A stretch of DNA of 64,000 nt from Salegentibacter tibetensis (GTDB lineage: Bacteria > Bacteroidota > Bacteroidia > Flavobacteriales > Flavobacteriaceae). Positions 8,420 to 17,913 of this stretch are shown here, piece after piece (positions within the stretch are counted from its first letter, which is position 1; the number at the start of each line of letters is the position of its first letter). A program made the position numbers and the translations under genes. The stretch lies in assembly GCF_020164485.1 (NCBI RefSeq), contig NZ_JAIQZA010000004.1:110231-174230 (forward strand), written 5' to 3'. The notes under the pieces are model-generated. The model did not search any database and was not told the origin of the DNA. It was given only the letters and a program-made list of their open reading frames with translations.

Positions 8420-10489
8420 TTAAAACTGGAGGCTAATCTCATTAGAACAGGTAACTGTTCCTGCTTCACAGATCTGATAGCTCAGGGATCCGCTGCCGTT
8501 AAAATTGGTGACATCTGTAAAGCTTCCTGTATTTTCCACAGTTGCTATAAGCTTACCGTCCCGGTAAATATCTGTCATTGCTGAAGTTCCAGAAGGACTC
8601 CAGGCCAGATCGGCATTCCATCTTCCTTTCACTTTATATCCCTCTCCCGTGAGCAGAATATCACTCGGTACAGGCTCTTCTGCAGTTACTGAAATATTTT
8701 TTGAAATACTGCCGGTGTCCCCTGCATCATCTGTAACAGTAAGTGAGACACTATAGGTTCCTGAATTTGCATAGGTGTGGGAAGGATGCTGGATAGAGGA
8801 GGAATTACCGTCTCCAAAATCCCAGCTCCAACTGGTTACAGAACCATCAGCATCTGTACTGGCATCTGTAAATTGAACCTGTAATAAATTTGTAGTATAT
8901 GTAAAATCGGCTTTGGGTGGTTCATTCGTTATACCACCTCCATCATCTCCGCTACCATCGCCATCACCAAAGATCACCGTAATAACTTCAGAGCAATTGG
9001 TATATCCGGTTTCACATACCTGATAGGTATATTGCCCATCCTTACCTTTAGATTCGGTCATTAAATGATGGCCATCATTATAAAGTTCTGGAATAATTAA
9101 TTGTCCATTTCTATAAAAGTCAACTTGATATGCCTCAGTAACATTCCAGGTCAGATCAACTTTTTGTGTTCCTTTTTCCCTGTAAGCCACTGCTTCCAAA
9201 ATTACAGGGACAGGAGCAGGAGACACAAAATTAACAGGTTCCCATAAGCTATGAACCAAATTATTGGTGCCGGATGGGACATTTGAAATCGCATTGGGAG
9301 TTGCATTCAATAATATAGCAGATTGTACCTCAGCGGGTGTTGCTTCCGGATTAATTTCAAGATAAAGTGCCATTACACCGGCTACGTAAGGTGCGGCTGC
9401 AGATGTGCCACTGAAATAGCGGGAAGAGGTATCGTCTAGTTTTGAAGCGGTTTTTGTATATAAACCCGGTCCAAAAACATCTATGCAATCCCCATAATTA
9501 GAAAAATATGCCTTTTCATTTTTAATATTACTTGCCCCGGCGGTAATGGCTGTTTTAACACGAGCGGGCGAATAATTGCAGGCGTCATCATCCTGATTGC
9601 CTCCGGAAACGGCAAAATGAATGCCCGTTTCGATAGAGGTGCTCACCGCAATATCCACAGATTCGGAATCGCGATATCCAAAACTGGCATTTACAATAGC
9701 AGGTTTCACAGCGTTTAGCGTTACCCAGTCTATTGCAGATATTACCGTGGAAGCAGTAGCCCTGCCCTTACAGGAAAAGACCTTAACATTAACCAGGTTA
9801 ACATTTTTGGCTACGCCATAATTTAAGCCTCCAATTATACCCGCTACCGGTGTGCCATGACCATAACAATCTTCACCCGGTTCCATAACAGGATCATCAT
9901 TTTCTGGATCCTCAACTGAAAAATCATAGCCGAATGACGCCCTATTTCCAAATTCTACATGCGTATCTCTTAAGCCAGTATCAATAACGTAAACAGTAAC
10001 ACCTTTACCTGTAGCGGTATAGGCATATGCACGATCCAAATCTCCATCCCGTTGGTCTATCCTGTCAAGGCCCCAGGTTACATTTTCCTCTACAACAACA
10101 GTGTTATCCAAATGAAAGTAATGATCCTGTTCAATATGTTCTACACGTGGATCTTTCTTCAATTCCCTGACCTGCTTATCTGTTAATTCCGCAGCAAATC
10201 CCGTAAGAGTATTTTTATAGGTTCGGTTAACCCTGGCTCCCGGTTTCTTATTTATTTCAAGAGTTAGTTTCTCCAAAATGCTGGCAGCCTTTGAATTCTT
10301 CACAGCCGGATCTCCGGATACCAGAACAATGTAATGTCCTTCAATTAATGTGGAATCCATAGAGACTGTTCCATCCGAAACCAACACTTCTTCGTGTTCA
10401 AATATTGCGTCTTCACTGCAAGAAAATAAAATCAAACAGCCTGTGAAGACTAATAATAAATTTCTGAAATTAATTTTTGAATACTCCAT
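8420..10489 (-). CDS. Subtilisin-like (S8) serine protease lipoprotein with I9 propeptide and PKD domain
   Basis: A 689-residue protein with a lipoprotein signal (Cys24 in LFSC). An inhibitor-I9 propeptide spans about 51-125. The S8 catalytic domain covers about 135-410, with the triad Asp170 (YVIDTG), His211 (CYGHGTPVAG) and Ser363 (SGTSAAAP) and the oxyanion Asn298 (SGGNQD). Two Fn3-like modules follow, each ending in a similar two-cysteine motif (YQVCETGYTNCSE and YQICEAGTVTCSNE), with an acidic Gly-Asp linker and a PKD domain (DFTYTT ... SWDFGDGNSS) between them. The order is propeptide, protease, Fn3-like, PKD, Fn3-like. It is probably a surface-exposed protease that matures by removing its propeptide. 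It is transcribed alone; the facing gene ends at 8375. Confidence 0.92.
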   Translation of the reverse strand: MEYSKINFRNLLLVFTGCLILFSCSEDAIFEHEEVLVSDGTVSMDSTLIEGHYIVLVSGDPAVKNSKAASILEKLTLEINKKPGARVNRTYKNTLTGFAAELTDKQVRELKKDPRVEHIEQDHYFHLDNTVVVEENVTWGLDRIDQRDGDLDRAYAYTATGKGVTVYVIDTGLRDTHVEFGNRASFGYDFSVEDPENDDPVMEPGEDCYGHGTPVAGIIGGLNYGVAKNVNLVNVKVFSCKGRATASTVISAIDWVTLNAVKPAIVNASFGYRDSESVDIAVSTSIETGIHFAVSGGNQDDDACNYSPARVKTAITAGASNIKNEKAYFSNYGDCIDVFGPGLYTKTASKLDDTSSRYFSGTSAAAPYVAGVMALYLEINPEATPAEVQSAILLNATPNAISNVPSGTNNLVHSLWEPVNFVSPAPVPVILEAVAYREKGTQKVDLTWNVTEAYQVDFYRNGQLIIPELYNDGHHLMTESKGKDGQYTYQVCETGYTNCSEVITVIFGDGDGSGDDGGGITNEPPKADFTYTTNLLQVQFTDASTDADGSVTSWSWDFGDGNSSSIQHPSHTYANSGTYSVSLTVTDDAGDTGSISKNISVTAEEPVPSDILLTGEGYKVKGRWNADLAWSPSGTSAMTDIYRDGKLIATVENTGSFTDVTNFNGSGSLSYQICEAGTVTCSNEISLQF

Positions 10490-10742
10490 AATAGTAAAGC
10501 TTAATTGACCCGATGTTAGAATCGGGAATATGATAATTGATTTATTTTTTATCCTTCTGAACTATATAGGGAGAGTTCAAAGATGTTGTGGAAAGGGGTG
10601 GGGCTTATCGGTATTTTTAATCCTTTAGGTACTTAGCGGAAAACTTTTAATATTCTTGTAAGTCTCTTAAAATTAATATCTTATATATTTTTTAAATTGT
10701 AAAATTCGGACATGAAAGACAAAAATTCTCTAATCAAAAACC

Positions 10743-11579
10743 ATGATTAAACATCTTGCGAAAAAAGTGGGCTATACAATACCGGAAAACCTGCAAAGTT
10801 TTGTAATAAATATTATCAGTAGTGAATCTGATAAAGAAATGGATATAAGTATTCCGATTTTCGCAACGGGCTTCCCTTTAATGCTAAGTATAACCGGGGA
10901 AGAACCAACCTATACTGTAAATGATTACCGTTATAAAACAAACTCCCGTCTAATGGTAGCCGGACAAATTTATAATGCGCGGGTGGTTTTCACGCAAAAA
11001 GGAAAAATAGGGAATCTGGGGATCACCCTGCATCCCACTGCCCCCTATTACCTCTTTCATAAATCGGGAGCTTTTTTTAATAATAAATGGATAGGTTTTG
11101 AAGATTTTACTACAGATTCCTGTGGCAATCTTATGGACAGGCTTGCTCTTTGTACCGATTCAAAGCAAAGGGTGTTGCATATCCTGGAGTTTCTCAAAAA
11201 ACTTGAAGAGAACCGGCTTCCGAAAATTCAGTGGCTTGATAGTTCGCTATCAAAAATCTTTGAGAAAAACGGAATTATTAGCCAGGAAGATTTAATAAAT
11301 GAAGCCGGGGTTAGCTTGAGACATTTTAGAAGGGTATTTAAAAAAGTAATAGGCGTTCCTCCAAAATATTTCTGTAAAGTAATTCAATTGAATACGGTTT
11401 TTCAACTTCTAATTAATTCTCCCACAGAAAAAATGCACCTCCTCGCTCTGGATTGCGGGTATTTTGATCAGGCTCACTTTATAAATGATTTTTATAGATT
11501 AATTGGAAATACCCCTGGAAAGTTCCTTAATGGTAAACTCGCCCACTTAAAAGAATATATGGGAAGACCCGGAATTTGA
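10743..11579 (+). CDS. AraC-family transcriptional regulator
   Basis: A 278-residue protein with a C-terminal AraC/XylS double helix-turn-helix. The first HTH lies around SQEDLINEAGVSLRHFRRVFKKVIGVPPKYF, and the second ends in the family motif GYFDQAHFINDFYRLIGNTPGKFL. The ~150-residue N-terminal domain resembles the DUF6597-type sensor seen in many Bacteroidetes AraC proteins (LRPTAPYY-like TLHPTAPYYLF). The inducer and targets are unknown. It is divergent from the subtilase gene, with a 250-bp AT-rich spacer between them, so it could regulate that gene, but no operator is obvious. Confidence 0.88.
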   Translation: MIKHLAKKVGYTIPENLQSFVINIISSESDKEMDISIPIFATGFPLMLSITGEEPTYTVNDYRYKTNSRLMVAGQIYNARVVFTQKGKIGNLGITLHPTAPYYLFHKSGAFFNNKWIGFEDFTTDSCGNLMDRLALCTDSKQRVLHILEFLKKLEENRLPKIQWLDSSLSKIFEKNGIISQEDLINEAGVSLRHFRRVFKKVIGVPPKYFCKVIQLNTVFQLLINSPTEKMHLLALDCGYFDQAHFINDFYRLIGNTPGKFLNGKLAHLKEYMGRPGI

Positions 11580-11867
11580 ATTGAAGAAATCATATCTTTT
11601 CCAAATTCAGTAACACCGGAAACCGGTCTCTGCCTGAAATATGCAGCTTGAAATTTCACGACCTTTCTTCTCTTACTCTAATGAGTTTTTGCGTCAGATA
11701 AGTAATGATCAAAGAAGCTTAATATCATTTTATAAATAATTCAACGAAGTCAATTTTTTGCAAAGCAGAGAGCAAATGTTAGATTTTATATTCCATTTCA
11801 CCATTCCGTAATGATTTATAAATCACTAAATTGAGGAGAACTTTATTCATTATAAACAACAGAGAGT

Positions 11868-13454
11868 TTGAAGAAGAGCAGAAGACTTTACCGGACTTTT
11901 TACAAGCTTGAAGAGCAACTGGAAATACCCATGTTTATTCTTGCGCTGGTTTGGCTTTATTTGTTTATCATAGAACTTGTCCAGGGCTTAACTTCATTCC
12001 AGGTAACGCTTATTTACATCATTTGGGGTTTGTTCATCCTGGAGTTTGTATTAAAAATAATCCTGGCACCTCGAAAATTCAGTTTTCTTAAAAGTAATTG
12101 GATCACAGTTATTGCCCTTTTGGTTCCTGCTTTAAGGGTCTTAAGGATTTTGAATGCCCTCAGAATACTTCAATCTGTAAGGGTGATTAATTCCACCAGG
12201 ATAATTCGTGCTATTACCTCAGGCAAACGCTTCTTTAGTGCGCTTAAGGAAGCACAGGGGCCTCAACCGGAGCCCGAAATGGAAGTAGGAATCCTTATTG
12301 CCTTCAGCACAAAACAAAATAAGGAGTCACTTATACATTATGCAAAACAACTGGTACAGGATGTAGAGCTAGAACTTAAAGAAAGCACCGGGATAAACTG
12401 GTTTTTTGATATAATAGATGCTACAAGGCTTGAGAGCGACCGTTCAAGATACCCATCTGCATTCCTGGATGCTGCCAGCCAGAGAATGGCTGAAGGTCCA
12501 TACGACCTGGTAACGGTAATAACAGATATTGGTATTATGTCGAGAAGGAACAATCTTGTAGCGGGCCTTTCTTCTTCAGTAACAAGGATTATCGTCCTCT
12601 CTACAAGGAAACTTACTTCCACTGGCCGAAATAAACCAAGACTGGAGCTAATGGATACCAGGGTGAGGTTCAACAGTGCAAATTTTTTTCTTCACCAGAT
12701 CGGTCATTTGCTGGAACTTGAGCATACTTCTCCGGCAGGTAGTAAGATAATGGGCGCCAGATCTTTTAACGAGGAATTAAATAAAATTCCTTCTTTTAAT
12801 TCTGAAGAAAAAGTAAAATTAAAAAAGAACGCGGTAAAAGCACCCGATAGGGAACTACGGGATGCGAATGACCTGGAAACTTTTATTTTTCACATTCTCA
12901 TGACCTTCAGGCATTTGAAAATATTTTTCAGGCCTTTGCTTAAAAACAGGGCGCTTTTGTTACCGCTATCCTTACCGGGTCTTGCTACCGCTGCCGTTGC
13001 CCCGGCCATAATCCTCATTTTTACTGCAGAAATTTGGGATGTGGGCCTTGGAATGACTAATGGGACAGCTGCTTTTTTTGCGGTAATAAGCATTATGCTG
13101 GCGAGTTTTTATCTTGTGCGTGTGCAATCTCTTTTCCTGCCAAGAAAGGAAAAAAGAATACTTACTGAACATCTTGCAGTTGCCAACAGTGTAATTTATT
13201 TTAGTATTTTCCTGGCGTGTATTGGACTCTTCCTGCTGGTAGGCATCCTTATGATGATTATTGAACTCTATGTTTTTCCACCGGATCTTATGCAAACCTG
13301 GCCTACGCTTAATAAACCTGAAATTCTTCTTGAAGATAAAATACGGCTTGCCGTTTTTATTAGTACTGTGGGAGTTACTACAGGAGCCTTAGCGGGAGGG
13401 CTTGAAAGCCGGACTCTTATCCAGCATCTTGCCTTATTTCGAAGTAAGGAATGA
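11868..13454 (+). CDS. Membrane protein: S4-like voltage-sensor segment fused to a degenerate metzincin-like domain
   Basis: A 528-residue protein, probably read from a TTG at 11868 (the next ATG would remove the first 21 residues). Residues 20-115 look like a voltage-sensor module: three hydrophobic helices and an S4-like helix with arginines at 90, 93, 99, 105, 111 and 114, all at multiples of three. No pore loop or K+ filter follows. Residues 140-320 form a soluble domain whose core HQIGHLLELEH (276-286) has the spacing of the zincin motif HExxHxxGxxH, but with Gln for the catalytic Glu and Glu for the Gly; KIMGAR follows like a Met-turn. Four membrane segments fill 355-520. Function unknown; the motif predicts metal binding without ordinary peptidase activity. 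Confidence 0.7.
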   Translation: MKKSRRLYRTFYKLEEQLEIPMFILALVWLYLFIIELVQGLTSFQVTLIYIIWGLFILEFVLKIILAPRKFSFLKSNWITVIALLVPALRVLRILNALRILQSVRVINSTRIIRAITSGKRFFSALKEAQGPQPEPEMEVGILIAFSTKQNKESLIHYAKQLVQDVELELKESTGINWFFDIIDATRLESDRSRYPSAFLDAASQRMAEGPYDLVTVITDIGIMSRRNNLVAGLSSSVTRIIVLSTRKLTSTGRNKPRLELMDTRVRFNSANFFLHQIGHLLELEHTSPAGSKIMGARSFNEELNKIPSFNSEEKVKLKKNAVKAPDRELRDANDLETFIFHILMTFRHLKIFFRPLLKNRALLLPLSLPGLATAAVAPAIILIFTAEIWDVGLGMTNGTAAFFAVISIMLASFYLVRVQSLFLPRKEKRILTEHLAVANSVIYFSIFLACIGLFLLVGILMMIIELYVFPPDLMQTWPTLNKPEILLEDKIRLAVFISTVGVTTGALAGGLESRTLIQHLALFRSKE

Positions 13455-13514
13455 GCATGCAAACTAAATATTGCCGATTCTAATACGGCTTGAAAATTTA
13501 CATAATATAAATAA

Positions 13515-14519
13515 CTATTTAAGTACAAGCCTTGCATACAGGGGGAAATGATCTGAGCCGTGTTTTGGAAGCCGCTCAAGTTCTACAAGGGCAAACTCCT
13601 GCGTAACAAAATAATGATCTAAAGGCCAACGTAGTATGGGAGATGTGGCATCAAAGGTATTATAGAGGCCACGGCCAATTCTTACATTTTTTAAATTTCC
13701 TTTTTTACCGAACATCCTGGAAGTGTAAGACCAGGACACGTCGTTGAAATCACCTGCAACCATTGAGGGCAGTGAATCTGCGGCTACTAATTCCCCGATT
13801 TTTAATAAAGCAATTTCCTCCTCACCAACATTGTCTGGATATATACTGCTGGGAACAGGAGCAACAGGATGTACAGCATGTAAAATAAAGGAACTGGCGG
13901 AAGGAAGTACAATTTTTGCGTGAAAAGAAGGGACGTCTTTATTCTTTAAAAATCTTATCTTTTTGTTTTCCATTGGAAATTTAGAATATAATGACATTCC
14001 ATAGGCGTTGTCTAAAGGGTATTCCATTTTGTAAGGATAGTTTTTTGCAAAAACCTGTAGCTCCTTCAACCACCAATAGTCTACTTCCATTGCGAGAAGG
14101 ATGTCGGGATCCCTCTGTTTTACCATCCCTATAAAGTCATCAGATTTCCGGTTGCTTATCAAGACATTAGCTATTAAAATGTCAAAAGAGGTTTCAGCTC
14201 TTAGTTGCTCTCCATCATGATCTGGAACAGGTTTTTCGCCAAACAGGTAAGGATAAATTAAACTACCGTGAATAACAATGACCGCCAATAAACCTGAAAG
14301 GAGAAAAAAGGAAGCTATGTTCCACTTCCTGTTAAATAGGCCGAAGAATAATAAAAGTAAAATTCCTAGCAAAAAGTACTGCAGTCGCGGGAAATCAAGA
14401 ATCTTGGAATACCAGAACGAGAGATTATAAAAGAGGGATAATAGCGTTATAACTATTAGTACAGTGCTAAAAAAAATCAGTAAATAAAAAAGGATTTTCC
14501 GCAGAGCCTGCATAAGCAT
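13515..14519 (-). CDS. Endonuclease/exonuclease/phosphatase-fold membrane protein
   Basis: A 334-residue protein with three N-terminal hydrophobic segments (about residues 8-30, 40-60 and 67-90), followed by an EEP-fold catalytic domain from about 110. Key blocks are FDILIANVLISNRK, DILLAMEVDYWW (metal-binding Glu), MVAGDFNDVSW (Asp-Phe-Asn) and LPKHGSDHFPLYA with the terminal SDH catalytic motif. Family members cleave phosphodiester bonds in nucleic acids or phospholipid/inositol headgroups; the substrate cannot be told here. The membrane-anchored layout with the domain outside is common in Bacteroidetes. A start at 14513 (two residues later) is equally possible. It is convergent with the voltage-sensor fusion upstream. 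Confidence 0.85.
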   Translation of the reverse strand: MLMQALRKILFYLLIFFSTVLIVITLLSLFYNLSFWYSKILDFPRLQYFLLGILLLLFFGLFNRKWNIASFFLLSGLLAVIVIHGSLIYPYLFGEKPVPDHDGEQLRAETSFDILIANVLISNRKSDDFIGMVKQRDPDILLAMEVDYWWLKELQVFAKNYPYKMEYPLDNAYGMSLYSKFPMENKKIRFLKNKDVPSFHAKIVLPSASSFILHAVHPVAPVPSSIYPDNVGEEEIALLKIGELVAADSLPSMVAGDFNDVSWSYTSRMFGKKGNLKNVRIGRGLYNTFDATSPILRWPLDHYFVTQEFALVELERLPKHGSDHFPLYARLVLK

Positions 14520-14570
14520 TATTTTTTAGTAGAATTTAAGCATTCCGGATAAGTTTTAAATACAAAATCG

Positions 14571-15329
14571 TTAATCTTCCTGTTCCTGCTTTTGTTCCCT
14601 TCTCTTTTGTTCCGTTACAGCGTTGCTGTGTTCTAAATCTCCTGAACTACCTTCTTTGCGATTTTCCAGTGATTGCAGACTTTCTATTTTGCCATAGAGA
14701 ATTATAATGTCCCCTTCTTTAATCTCAGTTTTGCCTTTAGGGGCTCCAATATAATTTCCATCCAGGCGCCTTACTCCCAATACCCGAACCCCTTCGGCAT
14801 CTAATTCTAACTTTTCCAAAGTTTTATTCGTTAGCCAATCCTCTTTTTTCACTTTGATTTCAGATACCCGATAATTCTCTTCCAGATGCAGTAAATTGTA
14901 GTAATCTTTTACTTCAAGATAAGTATAGCGGCTCAAAGCTTTATCAATCAAAAAAGAAAGTTTTCGATCAATAAATTTGCTGCGCGAAAGAGCAATAAGG
15001 AGCAACAAGCCTGAAAAAAGCACAATAATTTCCGTAGAGAAAAATCCTGATTCCTCTATAGATATAAAACTGAAGATTACTGAGGATATGGTGGTAATTA
15101 TTCCTGCATTACCCATAAAAATGAGAACAGTGAGAATTTTTCTTCTCACGGGGTTATTAACTACCAACTCAGATTCCTGAGTGGTAAAGCCTACTCCCAT
15201 ATAAGCAGATCTTGCCTGGAATTTAGCAGCCTCTTTAGAAAGACCGGTATGGATGAAGGCTATTGTTCCAATACGGGTGGCAAGTATTGACAATGTAATG
15301 ATTACCAATAAAGAAATTATAGCGGTCAT
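14571..15329 (-). CDS. TrkA C-terminal domain membrane protein
   Basis: A 252-residue protein with an N-terminal membrane segment, a hydrophilic loop containing SAYMGVGFTTQESELVVNNP, two further membrane helices (about 66-110) and a TrkA-C (RCK_C) domain at about 150-225. That domain has the usual WLTNKTLEKLELDAEGVRVLGVRR ... GDIIILYG pattern, and the tail is charged and Glu/Gln/Arg-rich. TrkA-C domains bind ligands (for example c-di-AMP or nucleotides in related transporters) and gate ion channels or transporters. The GFTTQESE loop recalls the filter loop of Trk/Ktr transporters, but the protein is much too short for one. A role in ion homeostasis is inferred only. Confidence 0.7.
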   Translation of the reverse strand: MTAIISLLVIITLSILATRIGTIAFIHTGLSKEAAKFQARSAYMGVGFTTQESELVVNNPVRRKILTVLIFMGNAGIITTISSVIFSFISIEESGFFSTEIIVLFSGLLLLIALSRSKFIDRKLSFLIDKALSRYTYLEVKDYYNLLHLEENYRVSEIKVKKEDWLTNKTLEKLELDAEGVRVLGVRRLDGNYIGAPKGKTEIKEGDIIILYGKIESLQSLENRKEGSSGDLEHSNAVTEQKRREQKQEQED

Positions 15330-15675
15330 CTGGGACTTTTTTACAGTTTTAAGAGCAACCAGGATTACTATAGCGTCAAAAACCTGAAGTTTCTTTTATT
15401 TTTTATTCCTATCTTAAAGTTAAGGGCTTTAGGAAGATATGAAAATTAAGTGAACTTTAATTGCTGAAAAAATTAGAAACTTATGGCACTTCATACCCTT
15501 ACCGTTTTTATTAAGAGGGTGAAGAAAAATTTAGAGCATTCAGGAGCAAAGCGAGGATCGTAAAAAGCAACAGCTAATTTCAAAGCTTCGCTAAACATTC
15601 GCATTATTTAACACATTCGGCCTTGCTGTTTTTTTCCTTGTTGTTTAACTTATAATTAGCAACAAAAACTTCAAT
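15330..15675. other. Intergenic spacer between divergent genes
   Basis: A spacer of about 350 bases, AT-rich near both ends, separating the divergent TrkA-C and CapA-like genes. It must hold both promoters. No hairpin, repeat family or RNA gene stands out. Confidence 0.5.
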
Positions 15676-16884
15676 ATGAAGCAACAGCTAAAAATTCTAA
15701 TCTTCGGGATACTGGTTTCCGTTTTCGGATTTTCCTGTAATTCCCAAAGCAAACATACTATGGATCTAAAGGAAACTTCAGAAAACACCTTGAAATTATT
15801 TCTTTGCGGAGATGTGATGACCGGACGCGGCGTGGACCAGGCCCTGCCCAATTCGGTAAATCCTGTGCTTTATGAATCCTATATCAAAGATGCACGGGAT
15901 TATCTGAAACTGGCCGAAAGAGAAAGCGGAAAGATCGATACGCCATTAAATTATGACTATATCTGGGGCGATGCCCTTAAAGTCTGGAAGCAGGAATCCC
16001 CCAGGTTTCTGCTCATTAACCTGGAAACAAGCATTACCACTAACCAAGAAGCCTGGCCCCGGAAAGGGATACATTACCGTATGCATCCTGAGAATGTGAA
16101 GGTGCTGACAGCTGCAGGGGTTGGCCACATCAGCCTCGCCAACAACCACGTTATGGATTGGGGACACCAGGGCCTTATAGAAACCATAGAAACTTTGGAA
16201 AAAGCAGGGATCGCCTATTCAGGTGCCGGAAGGAATGAAATAGAAGCAAAAAGCCCTTCAATTCTTGAATACGATAGGGGTCGACTCCTAGTGCTGTCTT
16301 ACGGATATCACAATAGTGGGATCCCACCGGTTTGGGAAGCCGCAGAAGAAGTTCCCGGCGTGAATCTTTTGCACCAATTAAATGAAACAGAATTGGAAAA
16401 CATCACAAAGAGAATTCAAGGTTTGAAAAAGGCCGGAGATGTTGTGGTGTTTTCAATACACTGGGGTGGAAACTGGGGTTATGATGTACCTTCAAAGCAC
16501 AGGGATTTCGCTCACCGCCTGATAGATGAAGCCGGAGTAGATCTTATTTACGGACATTCTTCTCATCATCCTATGGGGCTGGAGGTTTATAAGGAGAAAC
16601 TAATTATCTACGGAGCCGGGGATTTTATTAATGACTATGAAGGCATAAGCGGTAATGAAGAATATCGGGGAGAATTAACGTTGATGTATTTTCCGGAGGT
16701 TGACATAGAATCCGGAAAATTGCTATCCCTGAAGATGATCCCGATGAAAATAAAGAAGCTCCGACTTAATCACGCCAGCAGGAACGATGCTGAATGGCTT
16801 CAAAAAACCCTGGATAGGGAAGGAAAGGAATTAGGAACCGGCCTACGGTTAGAGAAAAATAATTCGATTTGGCTGGAGTGGTGA
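15676..16884 (+). CDS. CapA-family metallophosphoesterase-like lipoprotein
   Basis: A 402-residue protein with a lipoprotein signal (Cys21 in FGFSC) and a CapA/PgsA domain (PF09587 type) across most of its length. Typical blocks are LFLCGDVMTGRG (45-51), LINLETSITT, ISLANNHVMDWGHQGL, VVFSIHWGGNWGYD, DLIYGHSSHHPMGLEVY and IIYGAGDFINDYEG. These resemble metal-binding motifs of calcineurin-like phosphoesterases. CapA proteins are linked to poly-gamma-glutamate or capsule synthesis in Bacillus, but in Bacteroidetes the substrate is generally unknown, and no capB or capC partner is nearby. A surface polymer or cell-envelope role is inferred. Confidence 0.85.
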   Translation: MKQQLKILIFGILVSVFGFSCNSQSKHTMDLKETSENTLKLFLCGDVMTGRGVDQALPNSVNPVLYESYIKDARDYLKLAERESGKIDTPLNYDYIWGDALKVWKQESPRFLLINLETSITTNQEAWPRKGIHYRMHPENVKVLTAAGVGHISLANNHVMDWGHQGLIETIETLEKAGIAYSGAGRNEIEAKSPSILEYDRGRLLVLSYGYHNSGIPPVWEAAEEVPGVNLLHQLNETELENITKRIQGLKKAGDVVVFSIHWGGNWGYDVPSKHRDFAHRLIDEAGVDLIYGHSSHHPMGLEVYKEKLIIYGAGDFINDYEGISGNEEYRGELTLMYFPEVDIESGKLLSLKMIPMKIKKLRLNHASRNDAEWLQKTLDREGKELGTGLRLEKNNSIWLEW

Positions 16885-17056
16885 AGCCCCAAGCCCCCAA
16901 AGGGGAGTTTAGAACTAACATGAAAACGTTTTATTCGTTGTAAAGCACTCTCAACTTTTGTACGTCATCCTGAGACCCGTGATAAAAAAATTACCTAGCG
17001 TAGGGAAATGACAGATAAATATGATATTACTGAATTTATTATGGAGGCTCAAATAT

Positions 17057-17580
17057 ATTGGTATTCTGTTCTTTTTCCATTGATGAAATAGAACCAATGC
17101 CGAGGCTTCGGGACTAGGCTTACGAAAATGAATCTAAATTTTTCGTTCGATGTTTAAATTTTCTGAACTCGCGAGCAAAATATGAGTAATGAGACAAAGA
17201 CGTGTCGCTCAAACCCGCCTGACCGTACGGGCAGGCAGCAGAAAATTTAAACGACATCTCACTTCAAATTTTACGATCAATTTTCGATAGGCCATTTAAA
17301 TTTTCTGCTAAATATTTTATACCTACTCTTTAACTCTCTAATAAATAATAAAAATGGTTGCATTTTGCTTTTGGTCGAGCATAGCGAGTTCTAAACTCCG
17401 TGTGTGAGTGTAGGAAAATCAGCAGCGTTAAAAATTTTTGAAAGCTTGTCCTGAGCGGAGTCGTAGGGCCCTGGAAAAAATTTAGCTGCTGATTTGCGAT
17501 TTTTTATGCCTCCGACGACCAAAAGGGAGAGGAAGGCAGTTACCAAAAAAACACCTCCACATAGGGCGCCCTTCCTGCGC
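17057..17580. repeat. MITE-like intergenic element, copy 1 (variable-stem repeat)
   Basis: Related to 43930-44290. Shared parts in order: CTTTTTCCATTGATGAAA, TCTAAATTTnTCG, GAACTCGC, GCTCAAACCCGCCTGA with a CGGGCAGG block, and a hairpin core starting GTTAAAAATTTTTGAA and ending GAAAAAATTTA. Here the core is closed by perfect 11-bp arms AAATCAGCAGC (17416-17426) and GCTGCTGATTT (17485-17495). In the other copy the arms differ but still pair. Between the halves of the core this copy has an extra ~23 bases resembling another dispersed repeat. No transposase is encoded. Confidence 0.6.
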
Positions 17581-17651
17581 GTCCGTTTAGTCGGGTTTTG
17601 TTTCGTTTTACTTGTATCCGACTAACGCAGTGAGAGGAATACACGCAAAAA

Positions 17652-17798
17652 ATGAAAAGAGGAATTTCCAAACCAGGTAAGTTTCATTTTGAACTGGATT
17701 CAAATATGCTATGGAAACTAAGAGATGCCTGTGAAGGAATTGGCAAACAGAACGAATACGATACCCATTCATATAGGAAAAGGGCGAAAAATGAGTGA
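17652..17798 (+). CDS. Possible small gene of unknown function or gene remnant
   Basis: A 48-residue basic frame starting MKRGISKPGKFHFELDSNML, with no recognised domain. Its end overlaps a 17-codon frame one base out of register (ATG at 17791, ending at 17844 with HTYSRDEMKKLLKE), so the two could be one longer gene broken by a single-base change. It lies between a MITE-like element and a toxin-antitoxin pair, a typical place for decayed accessory genes. Evidence for expression is absent. Confidence 0.3.
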   Translation: MKRGISKPGKFHFELDSNMLWKLRDACEGIGKQNEYDTHSYRKRAKNE

Positions 17799-17913
17799 CC
17801 ATACGTACTCGCGGGATGAAATGAAAAAATTATTAAAGGAATAAATTTTATCCTTAGGTTTTCAATCTAGGCTATATGGATAAGCTACTTCCAGATTTAA
17901 TCTTAAAAAAATA

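Noticed and set aside
12338..13579. Several minus-strand frames opposite the voltage-sensor/metzincin fusion
   Set aside because: Shadows of the real gene with no domain or start context.
17608..17802. Minus-strand 64-codon frame near the HicAB pair
   Set aside because: Overlaps a better plus-strand candidate and has no start or domain support.
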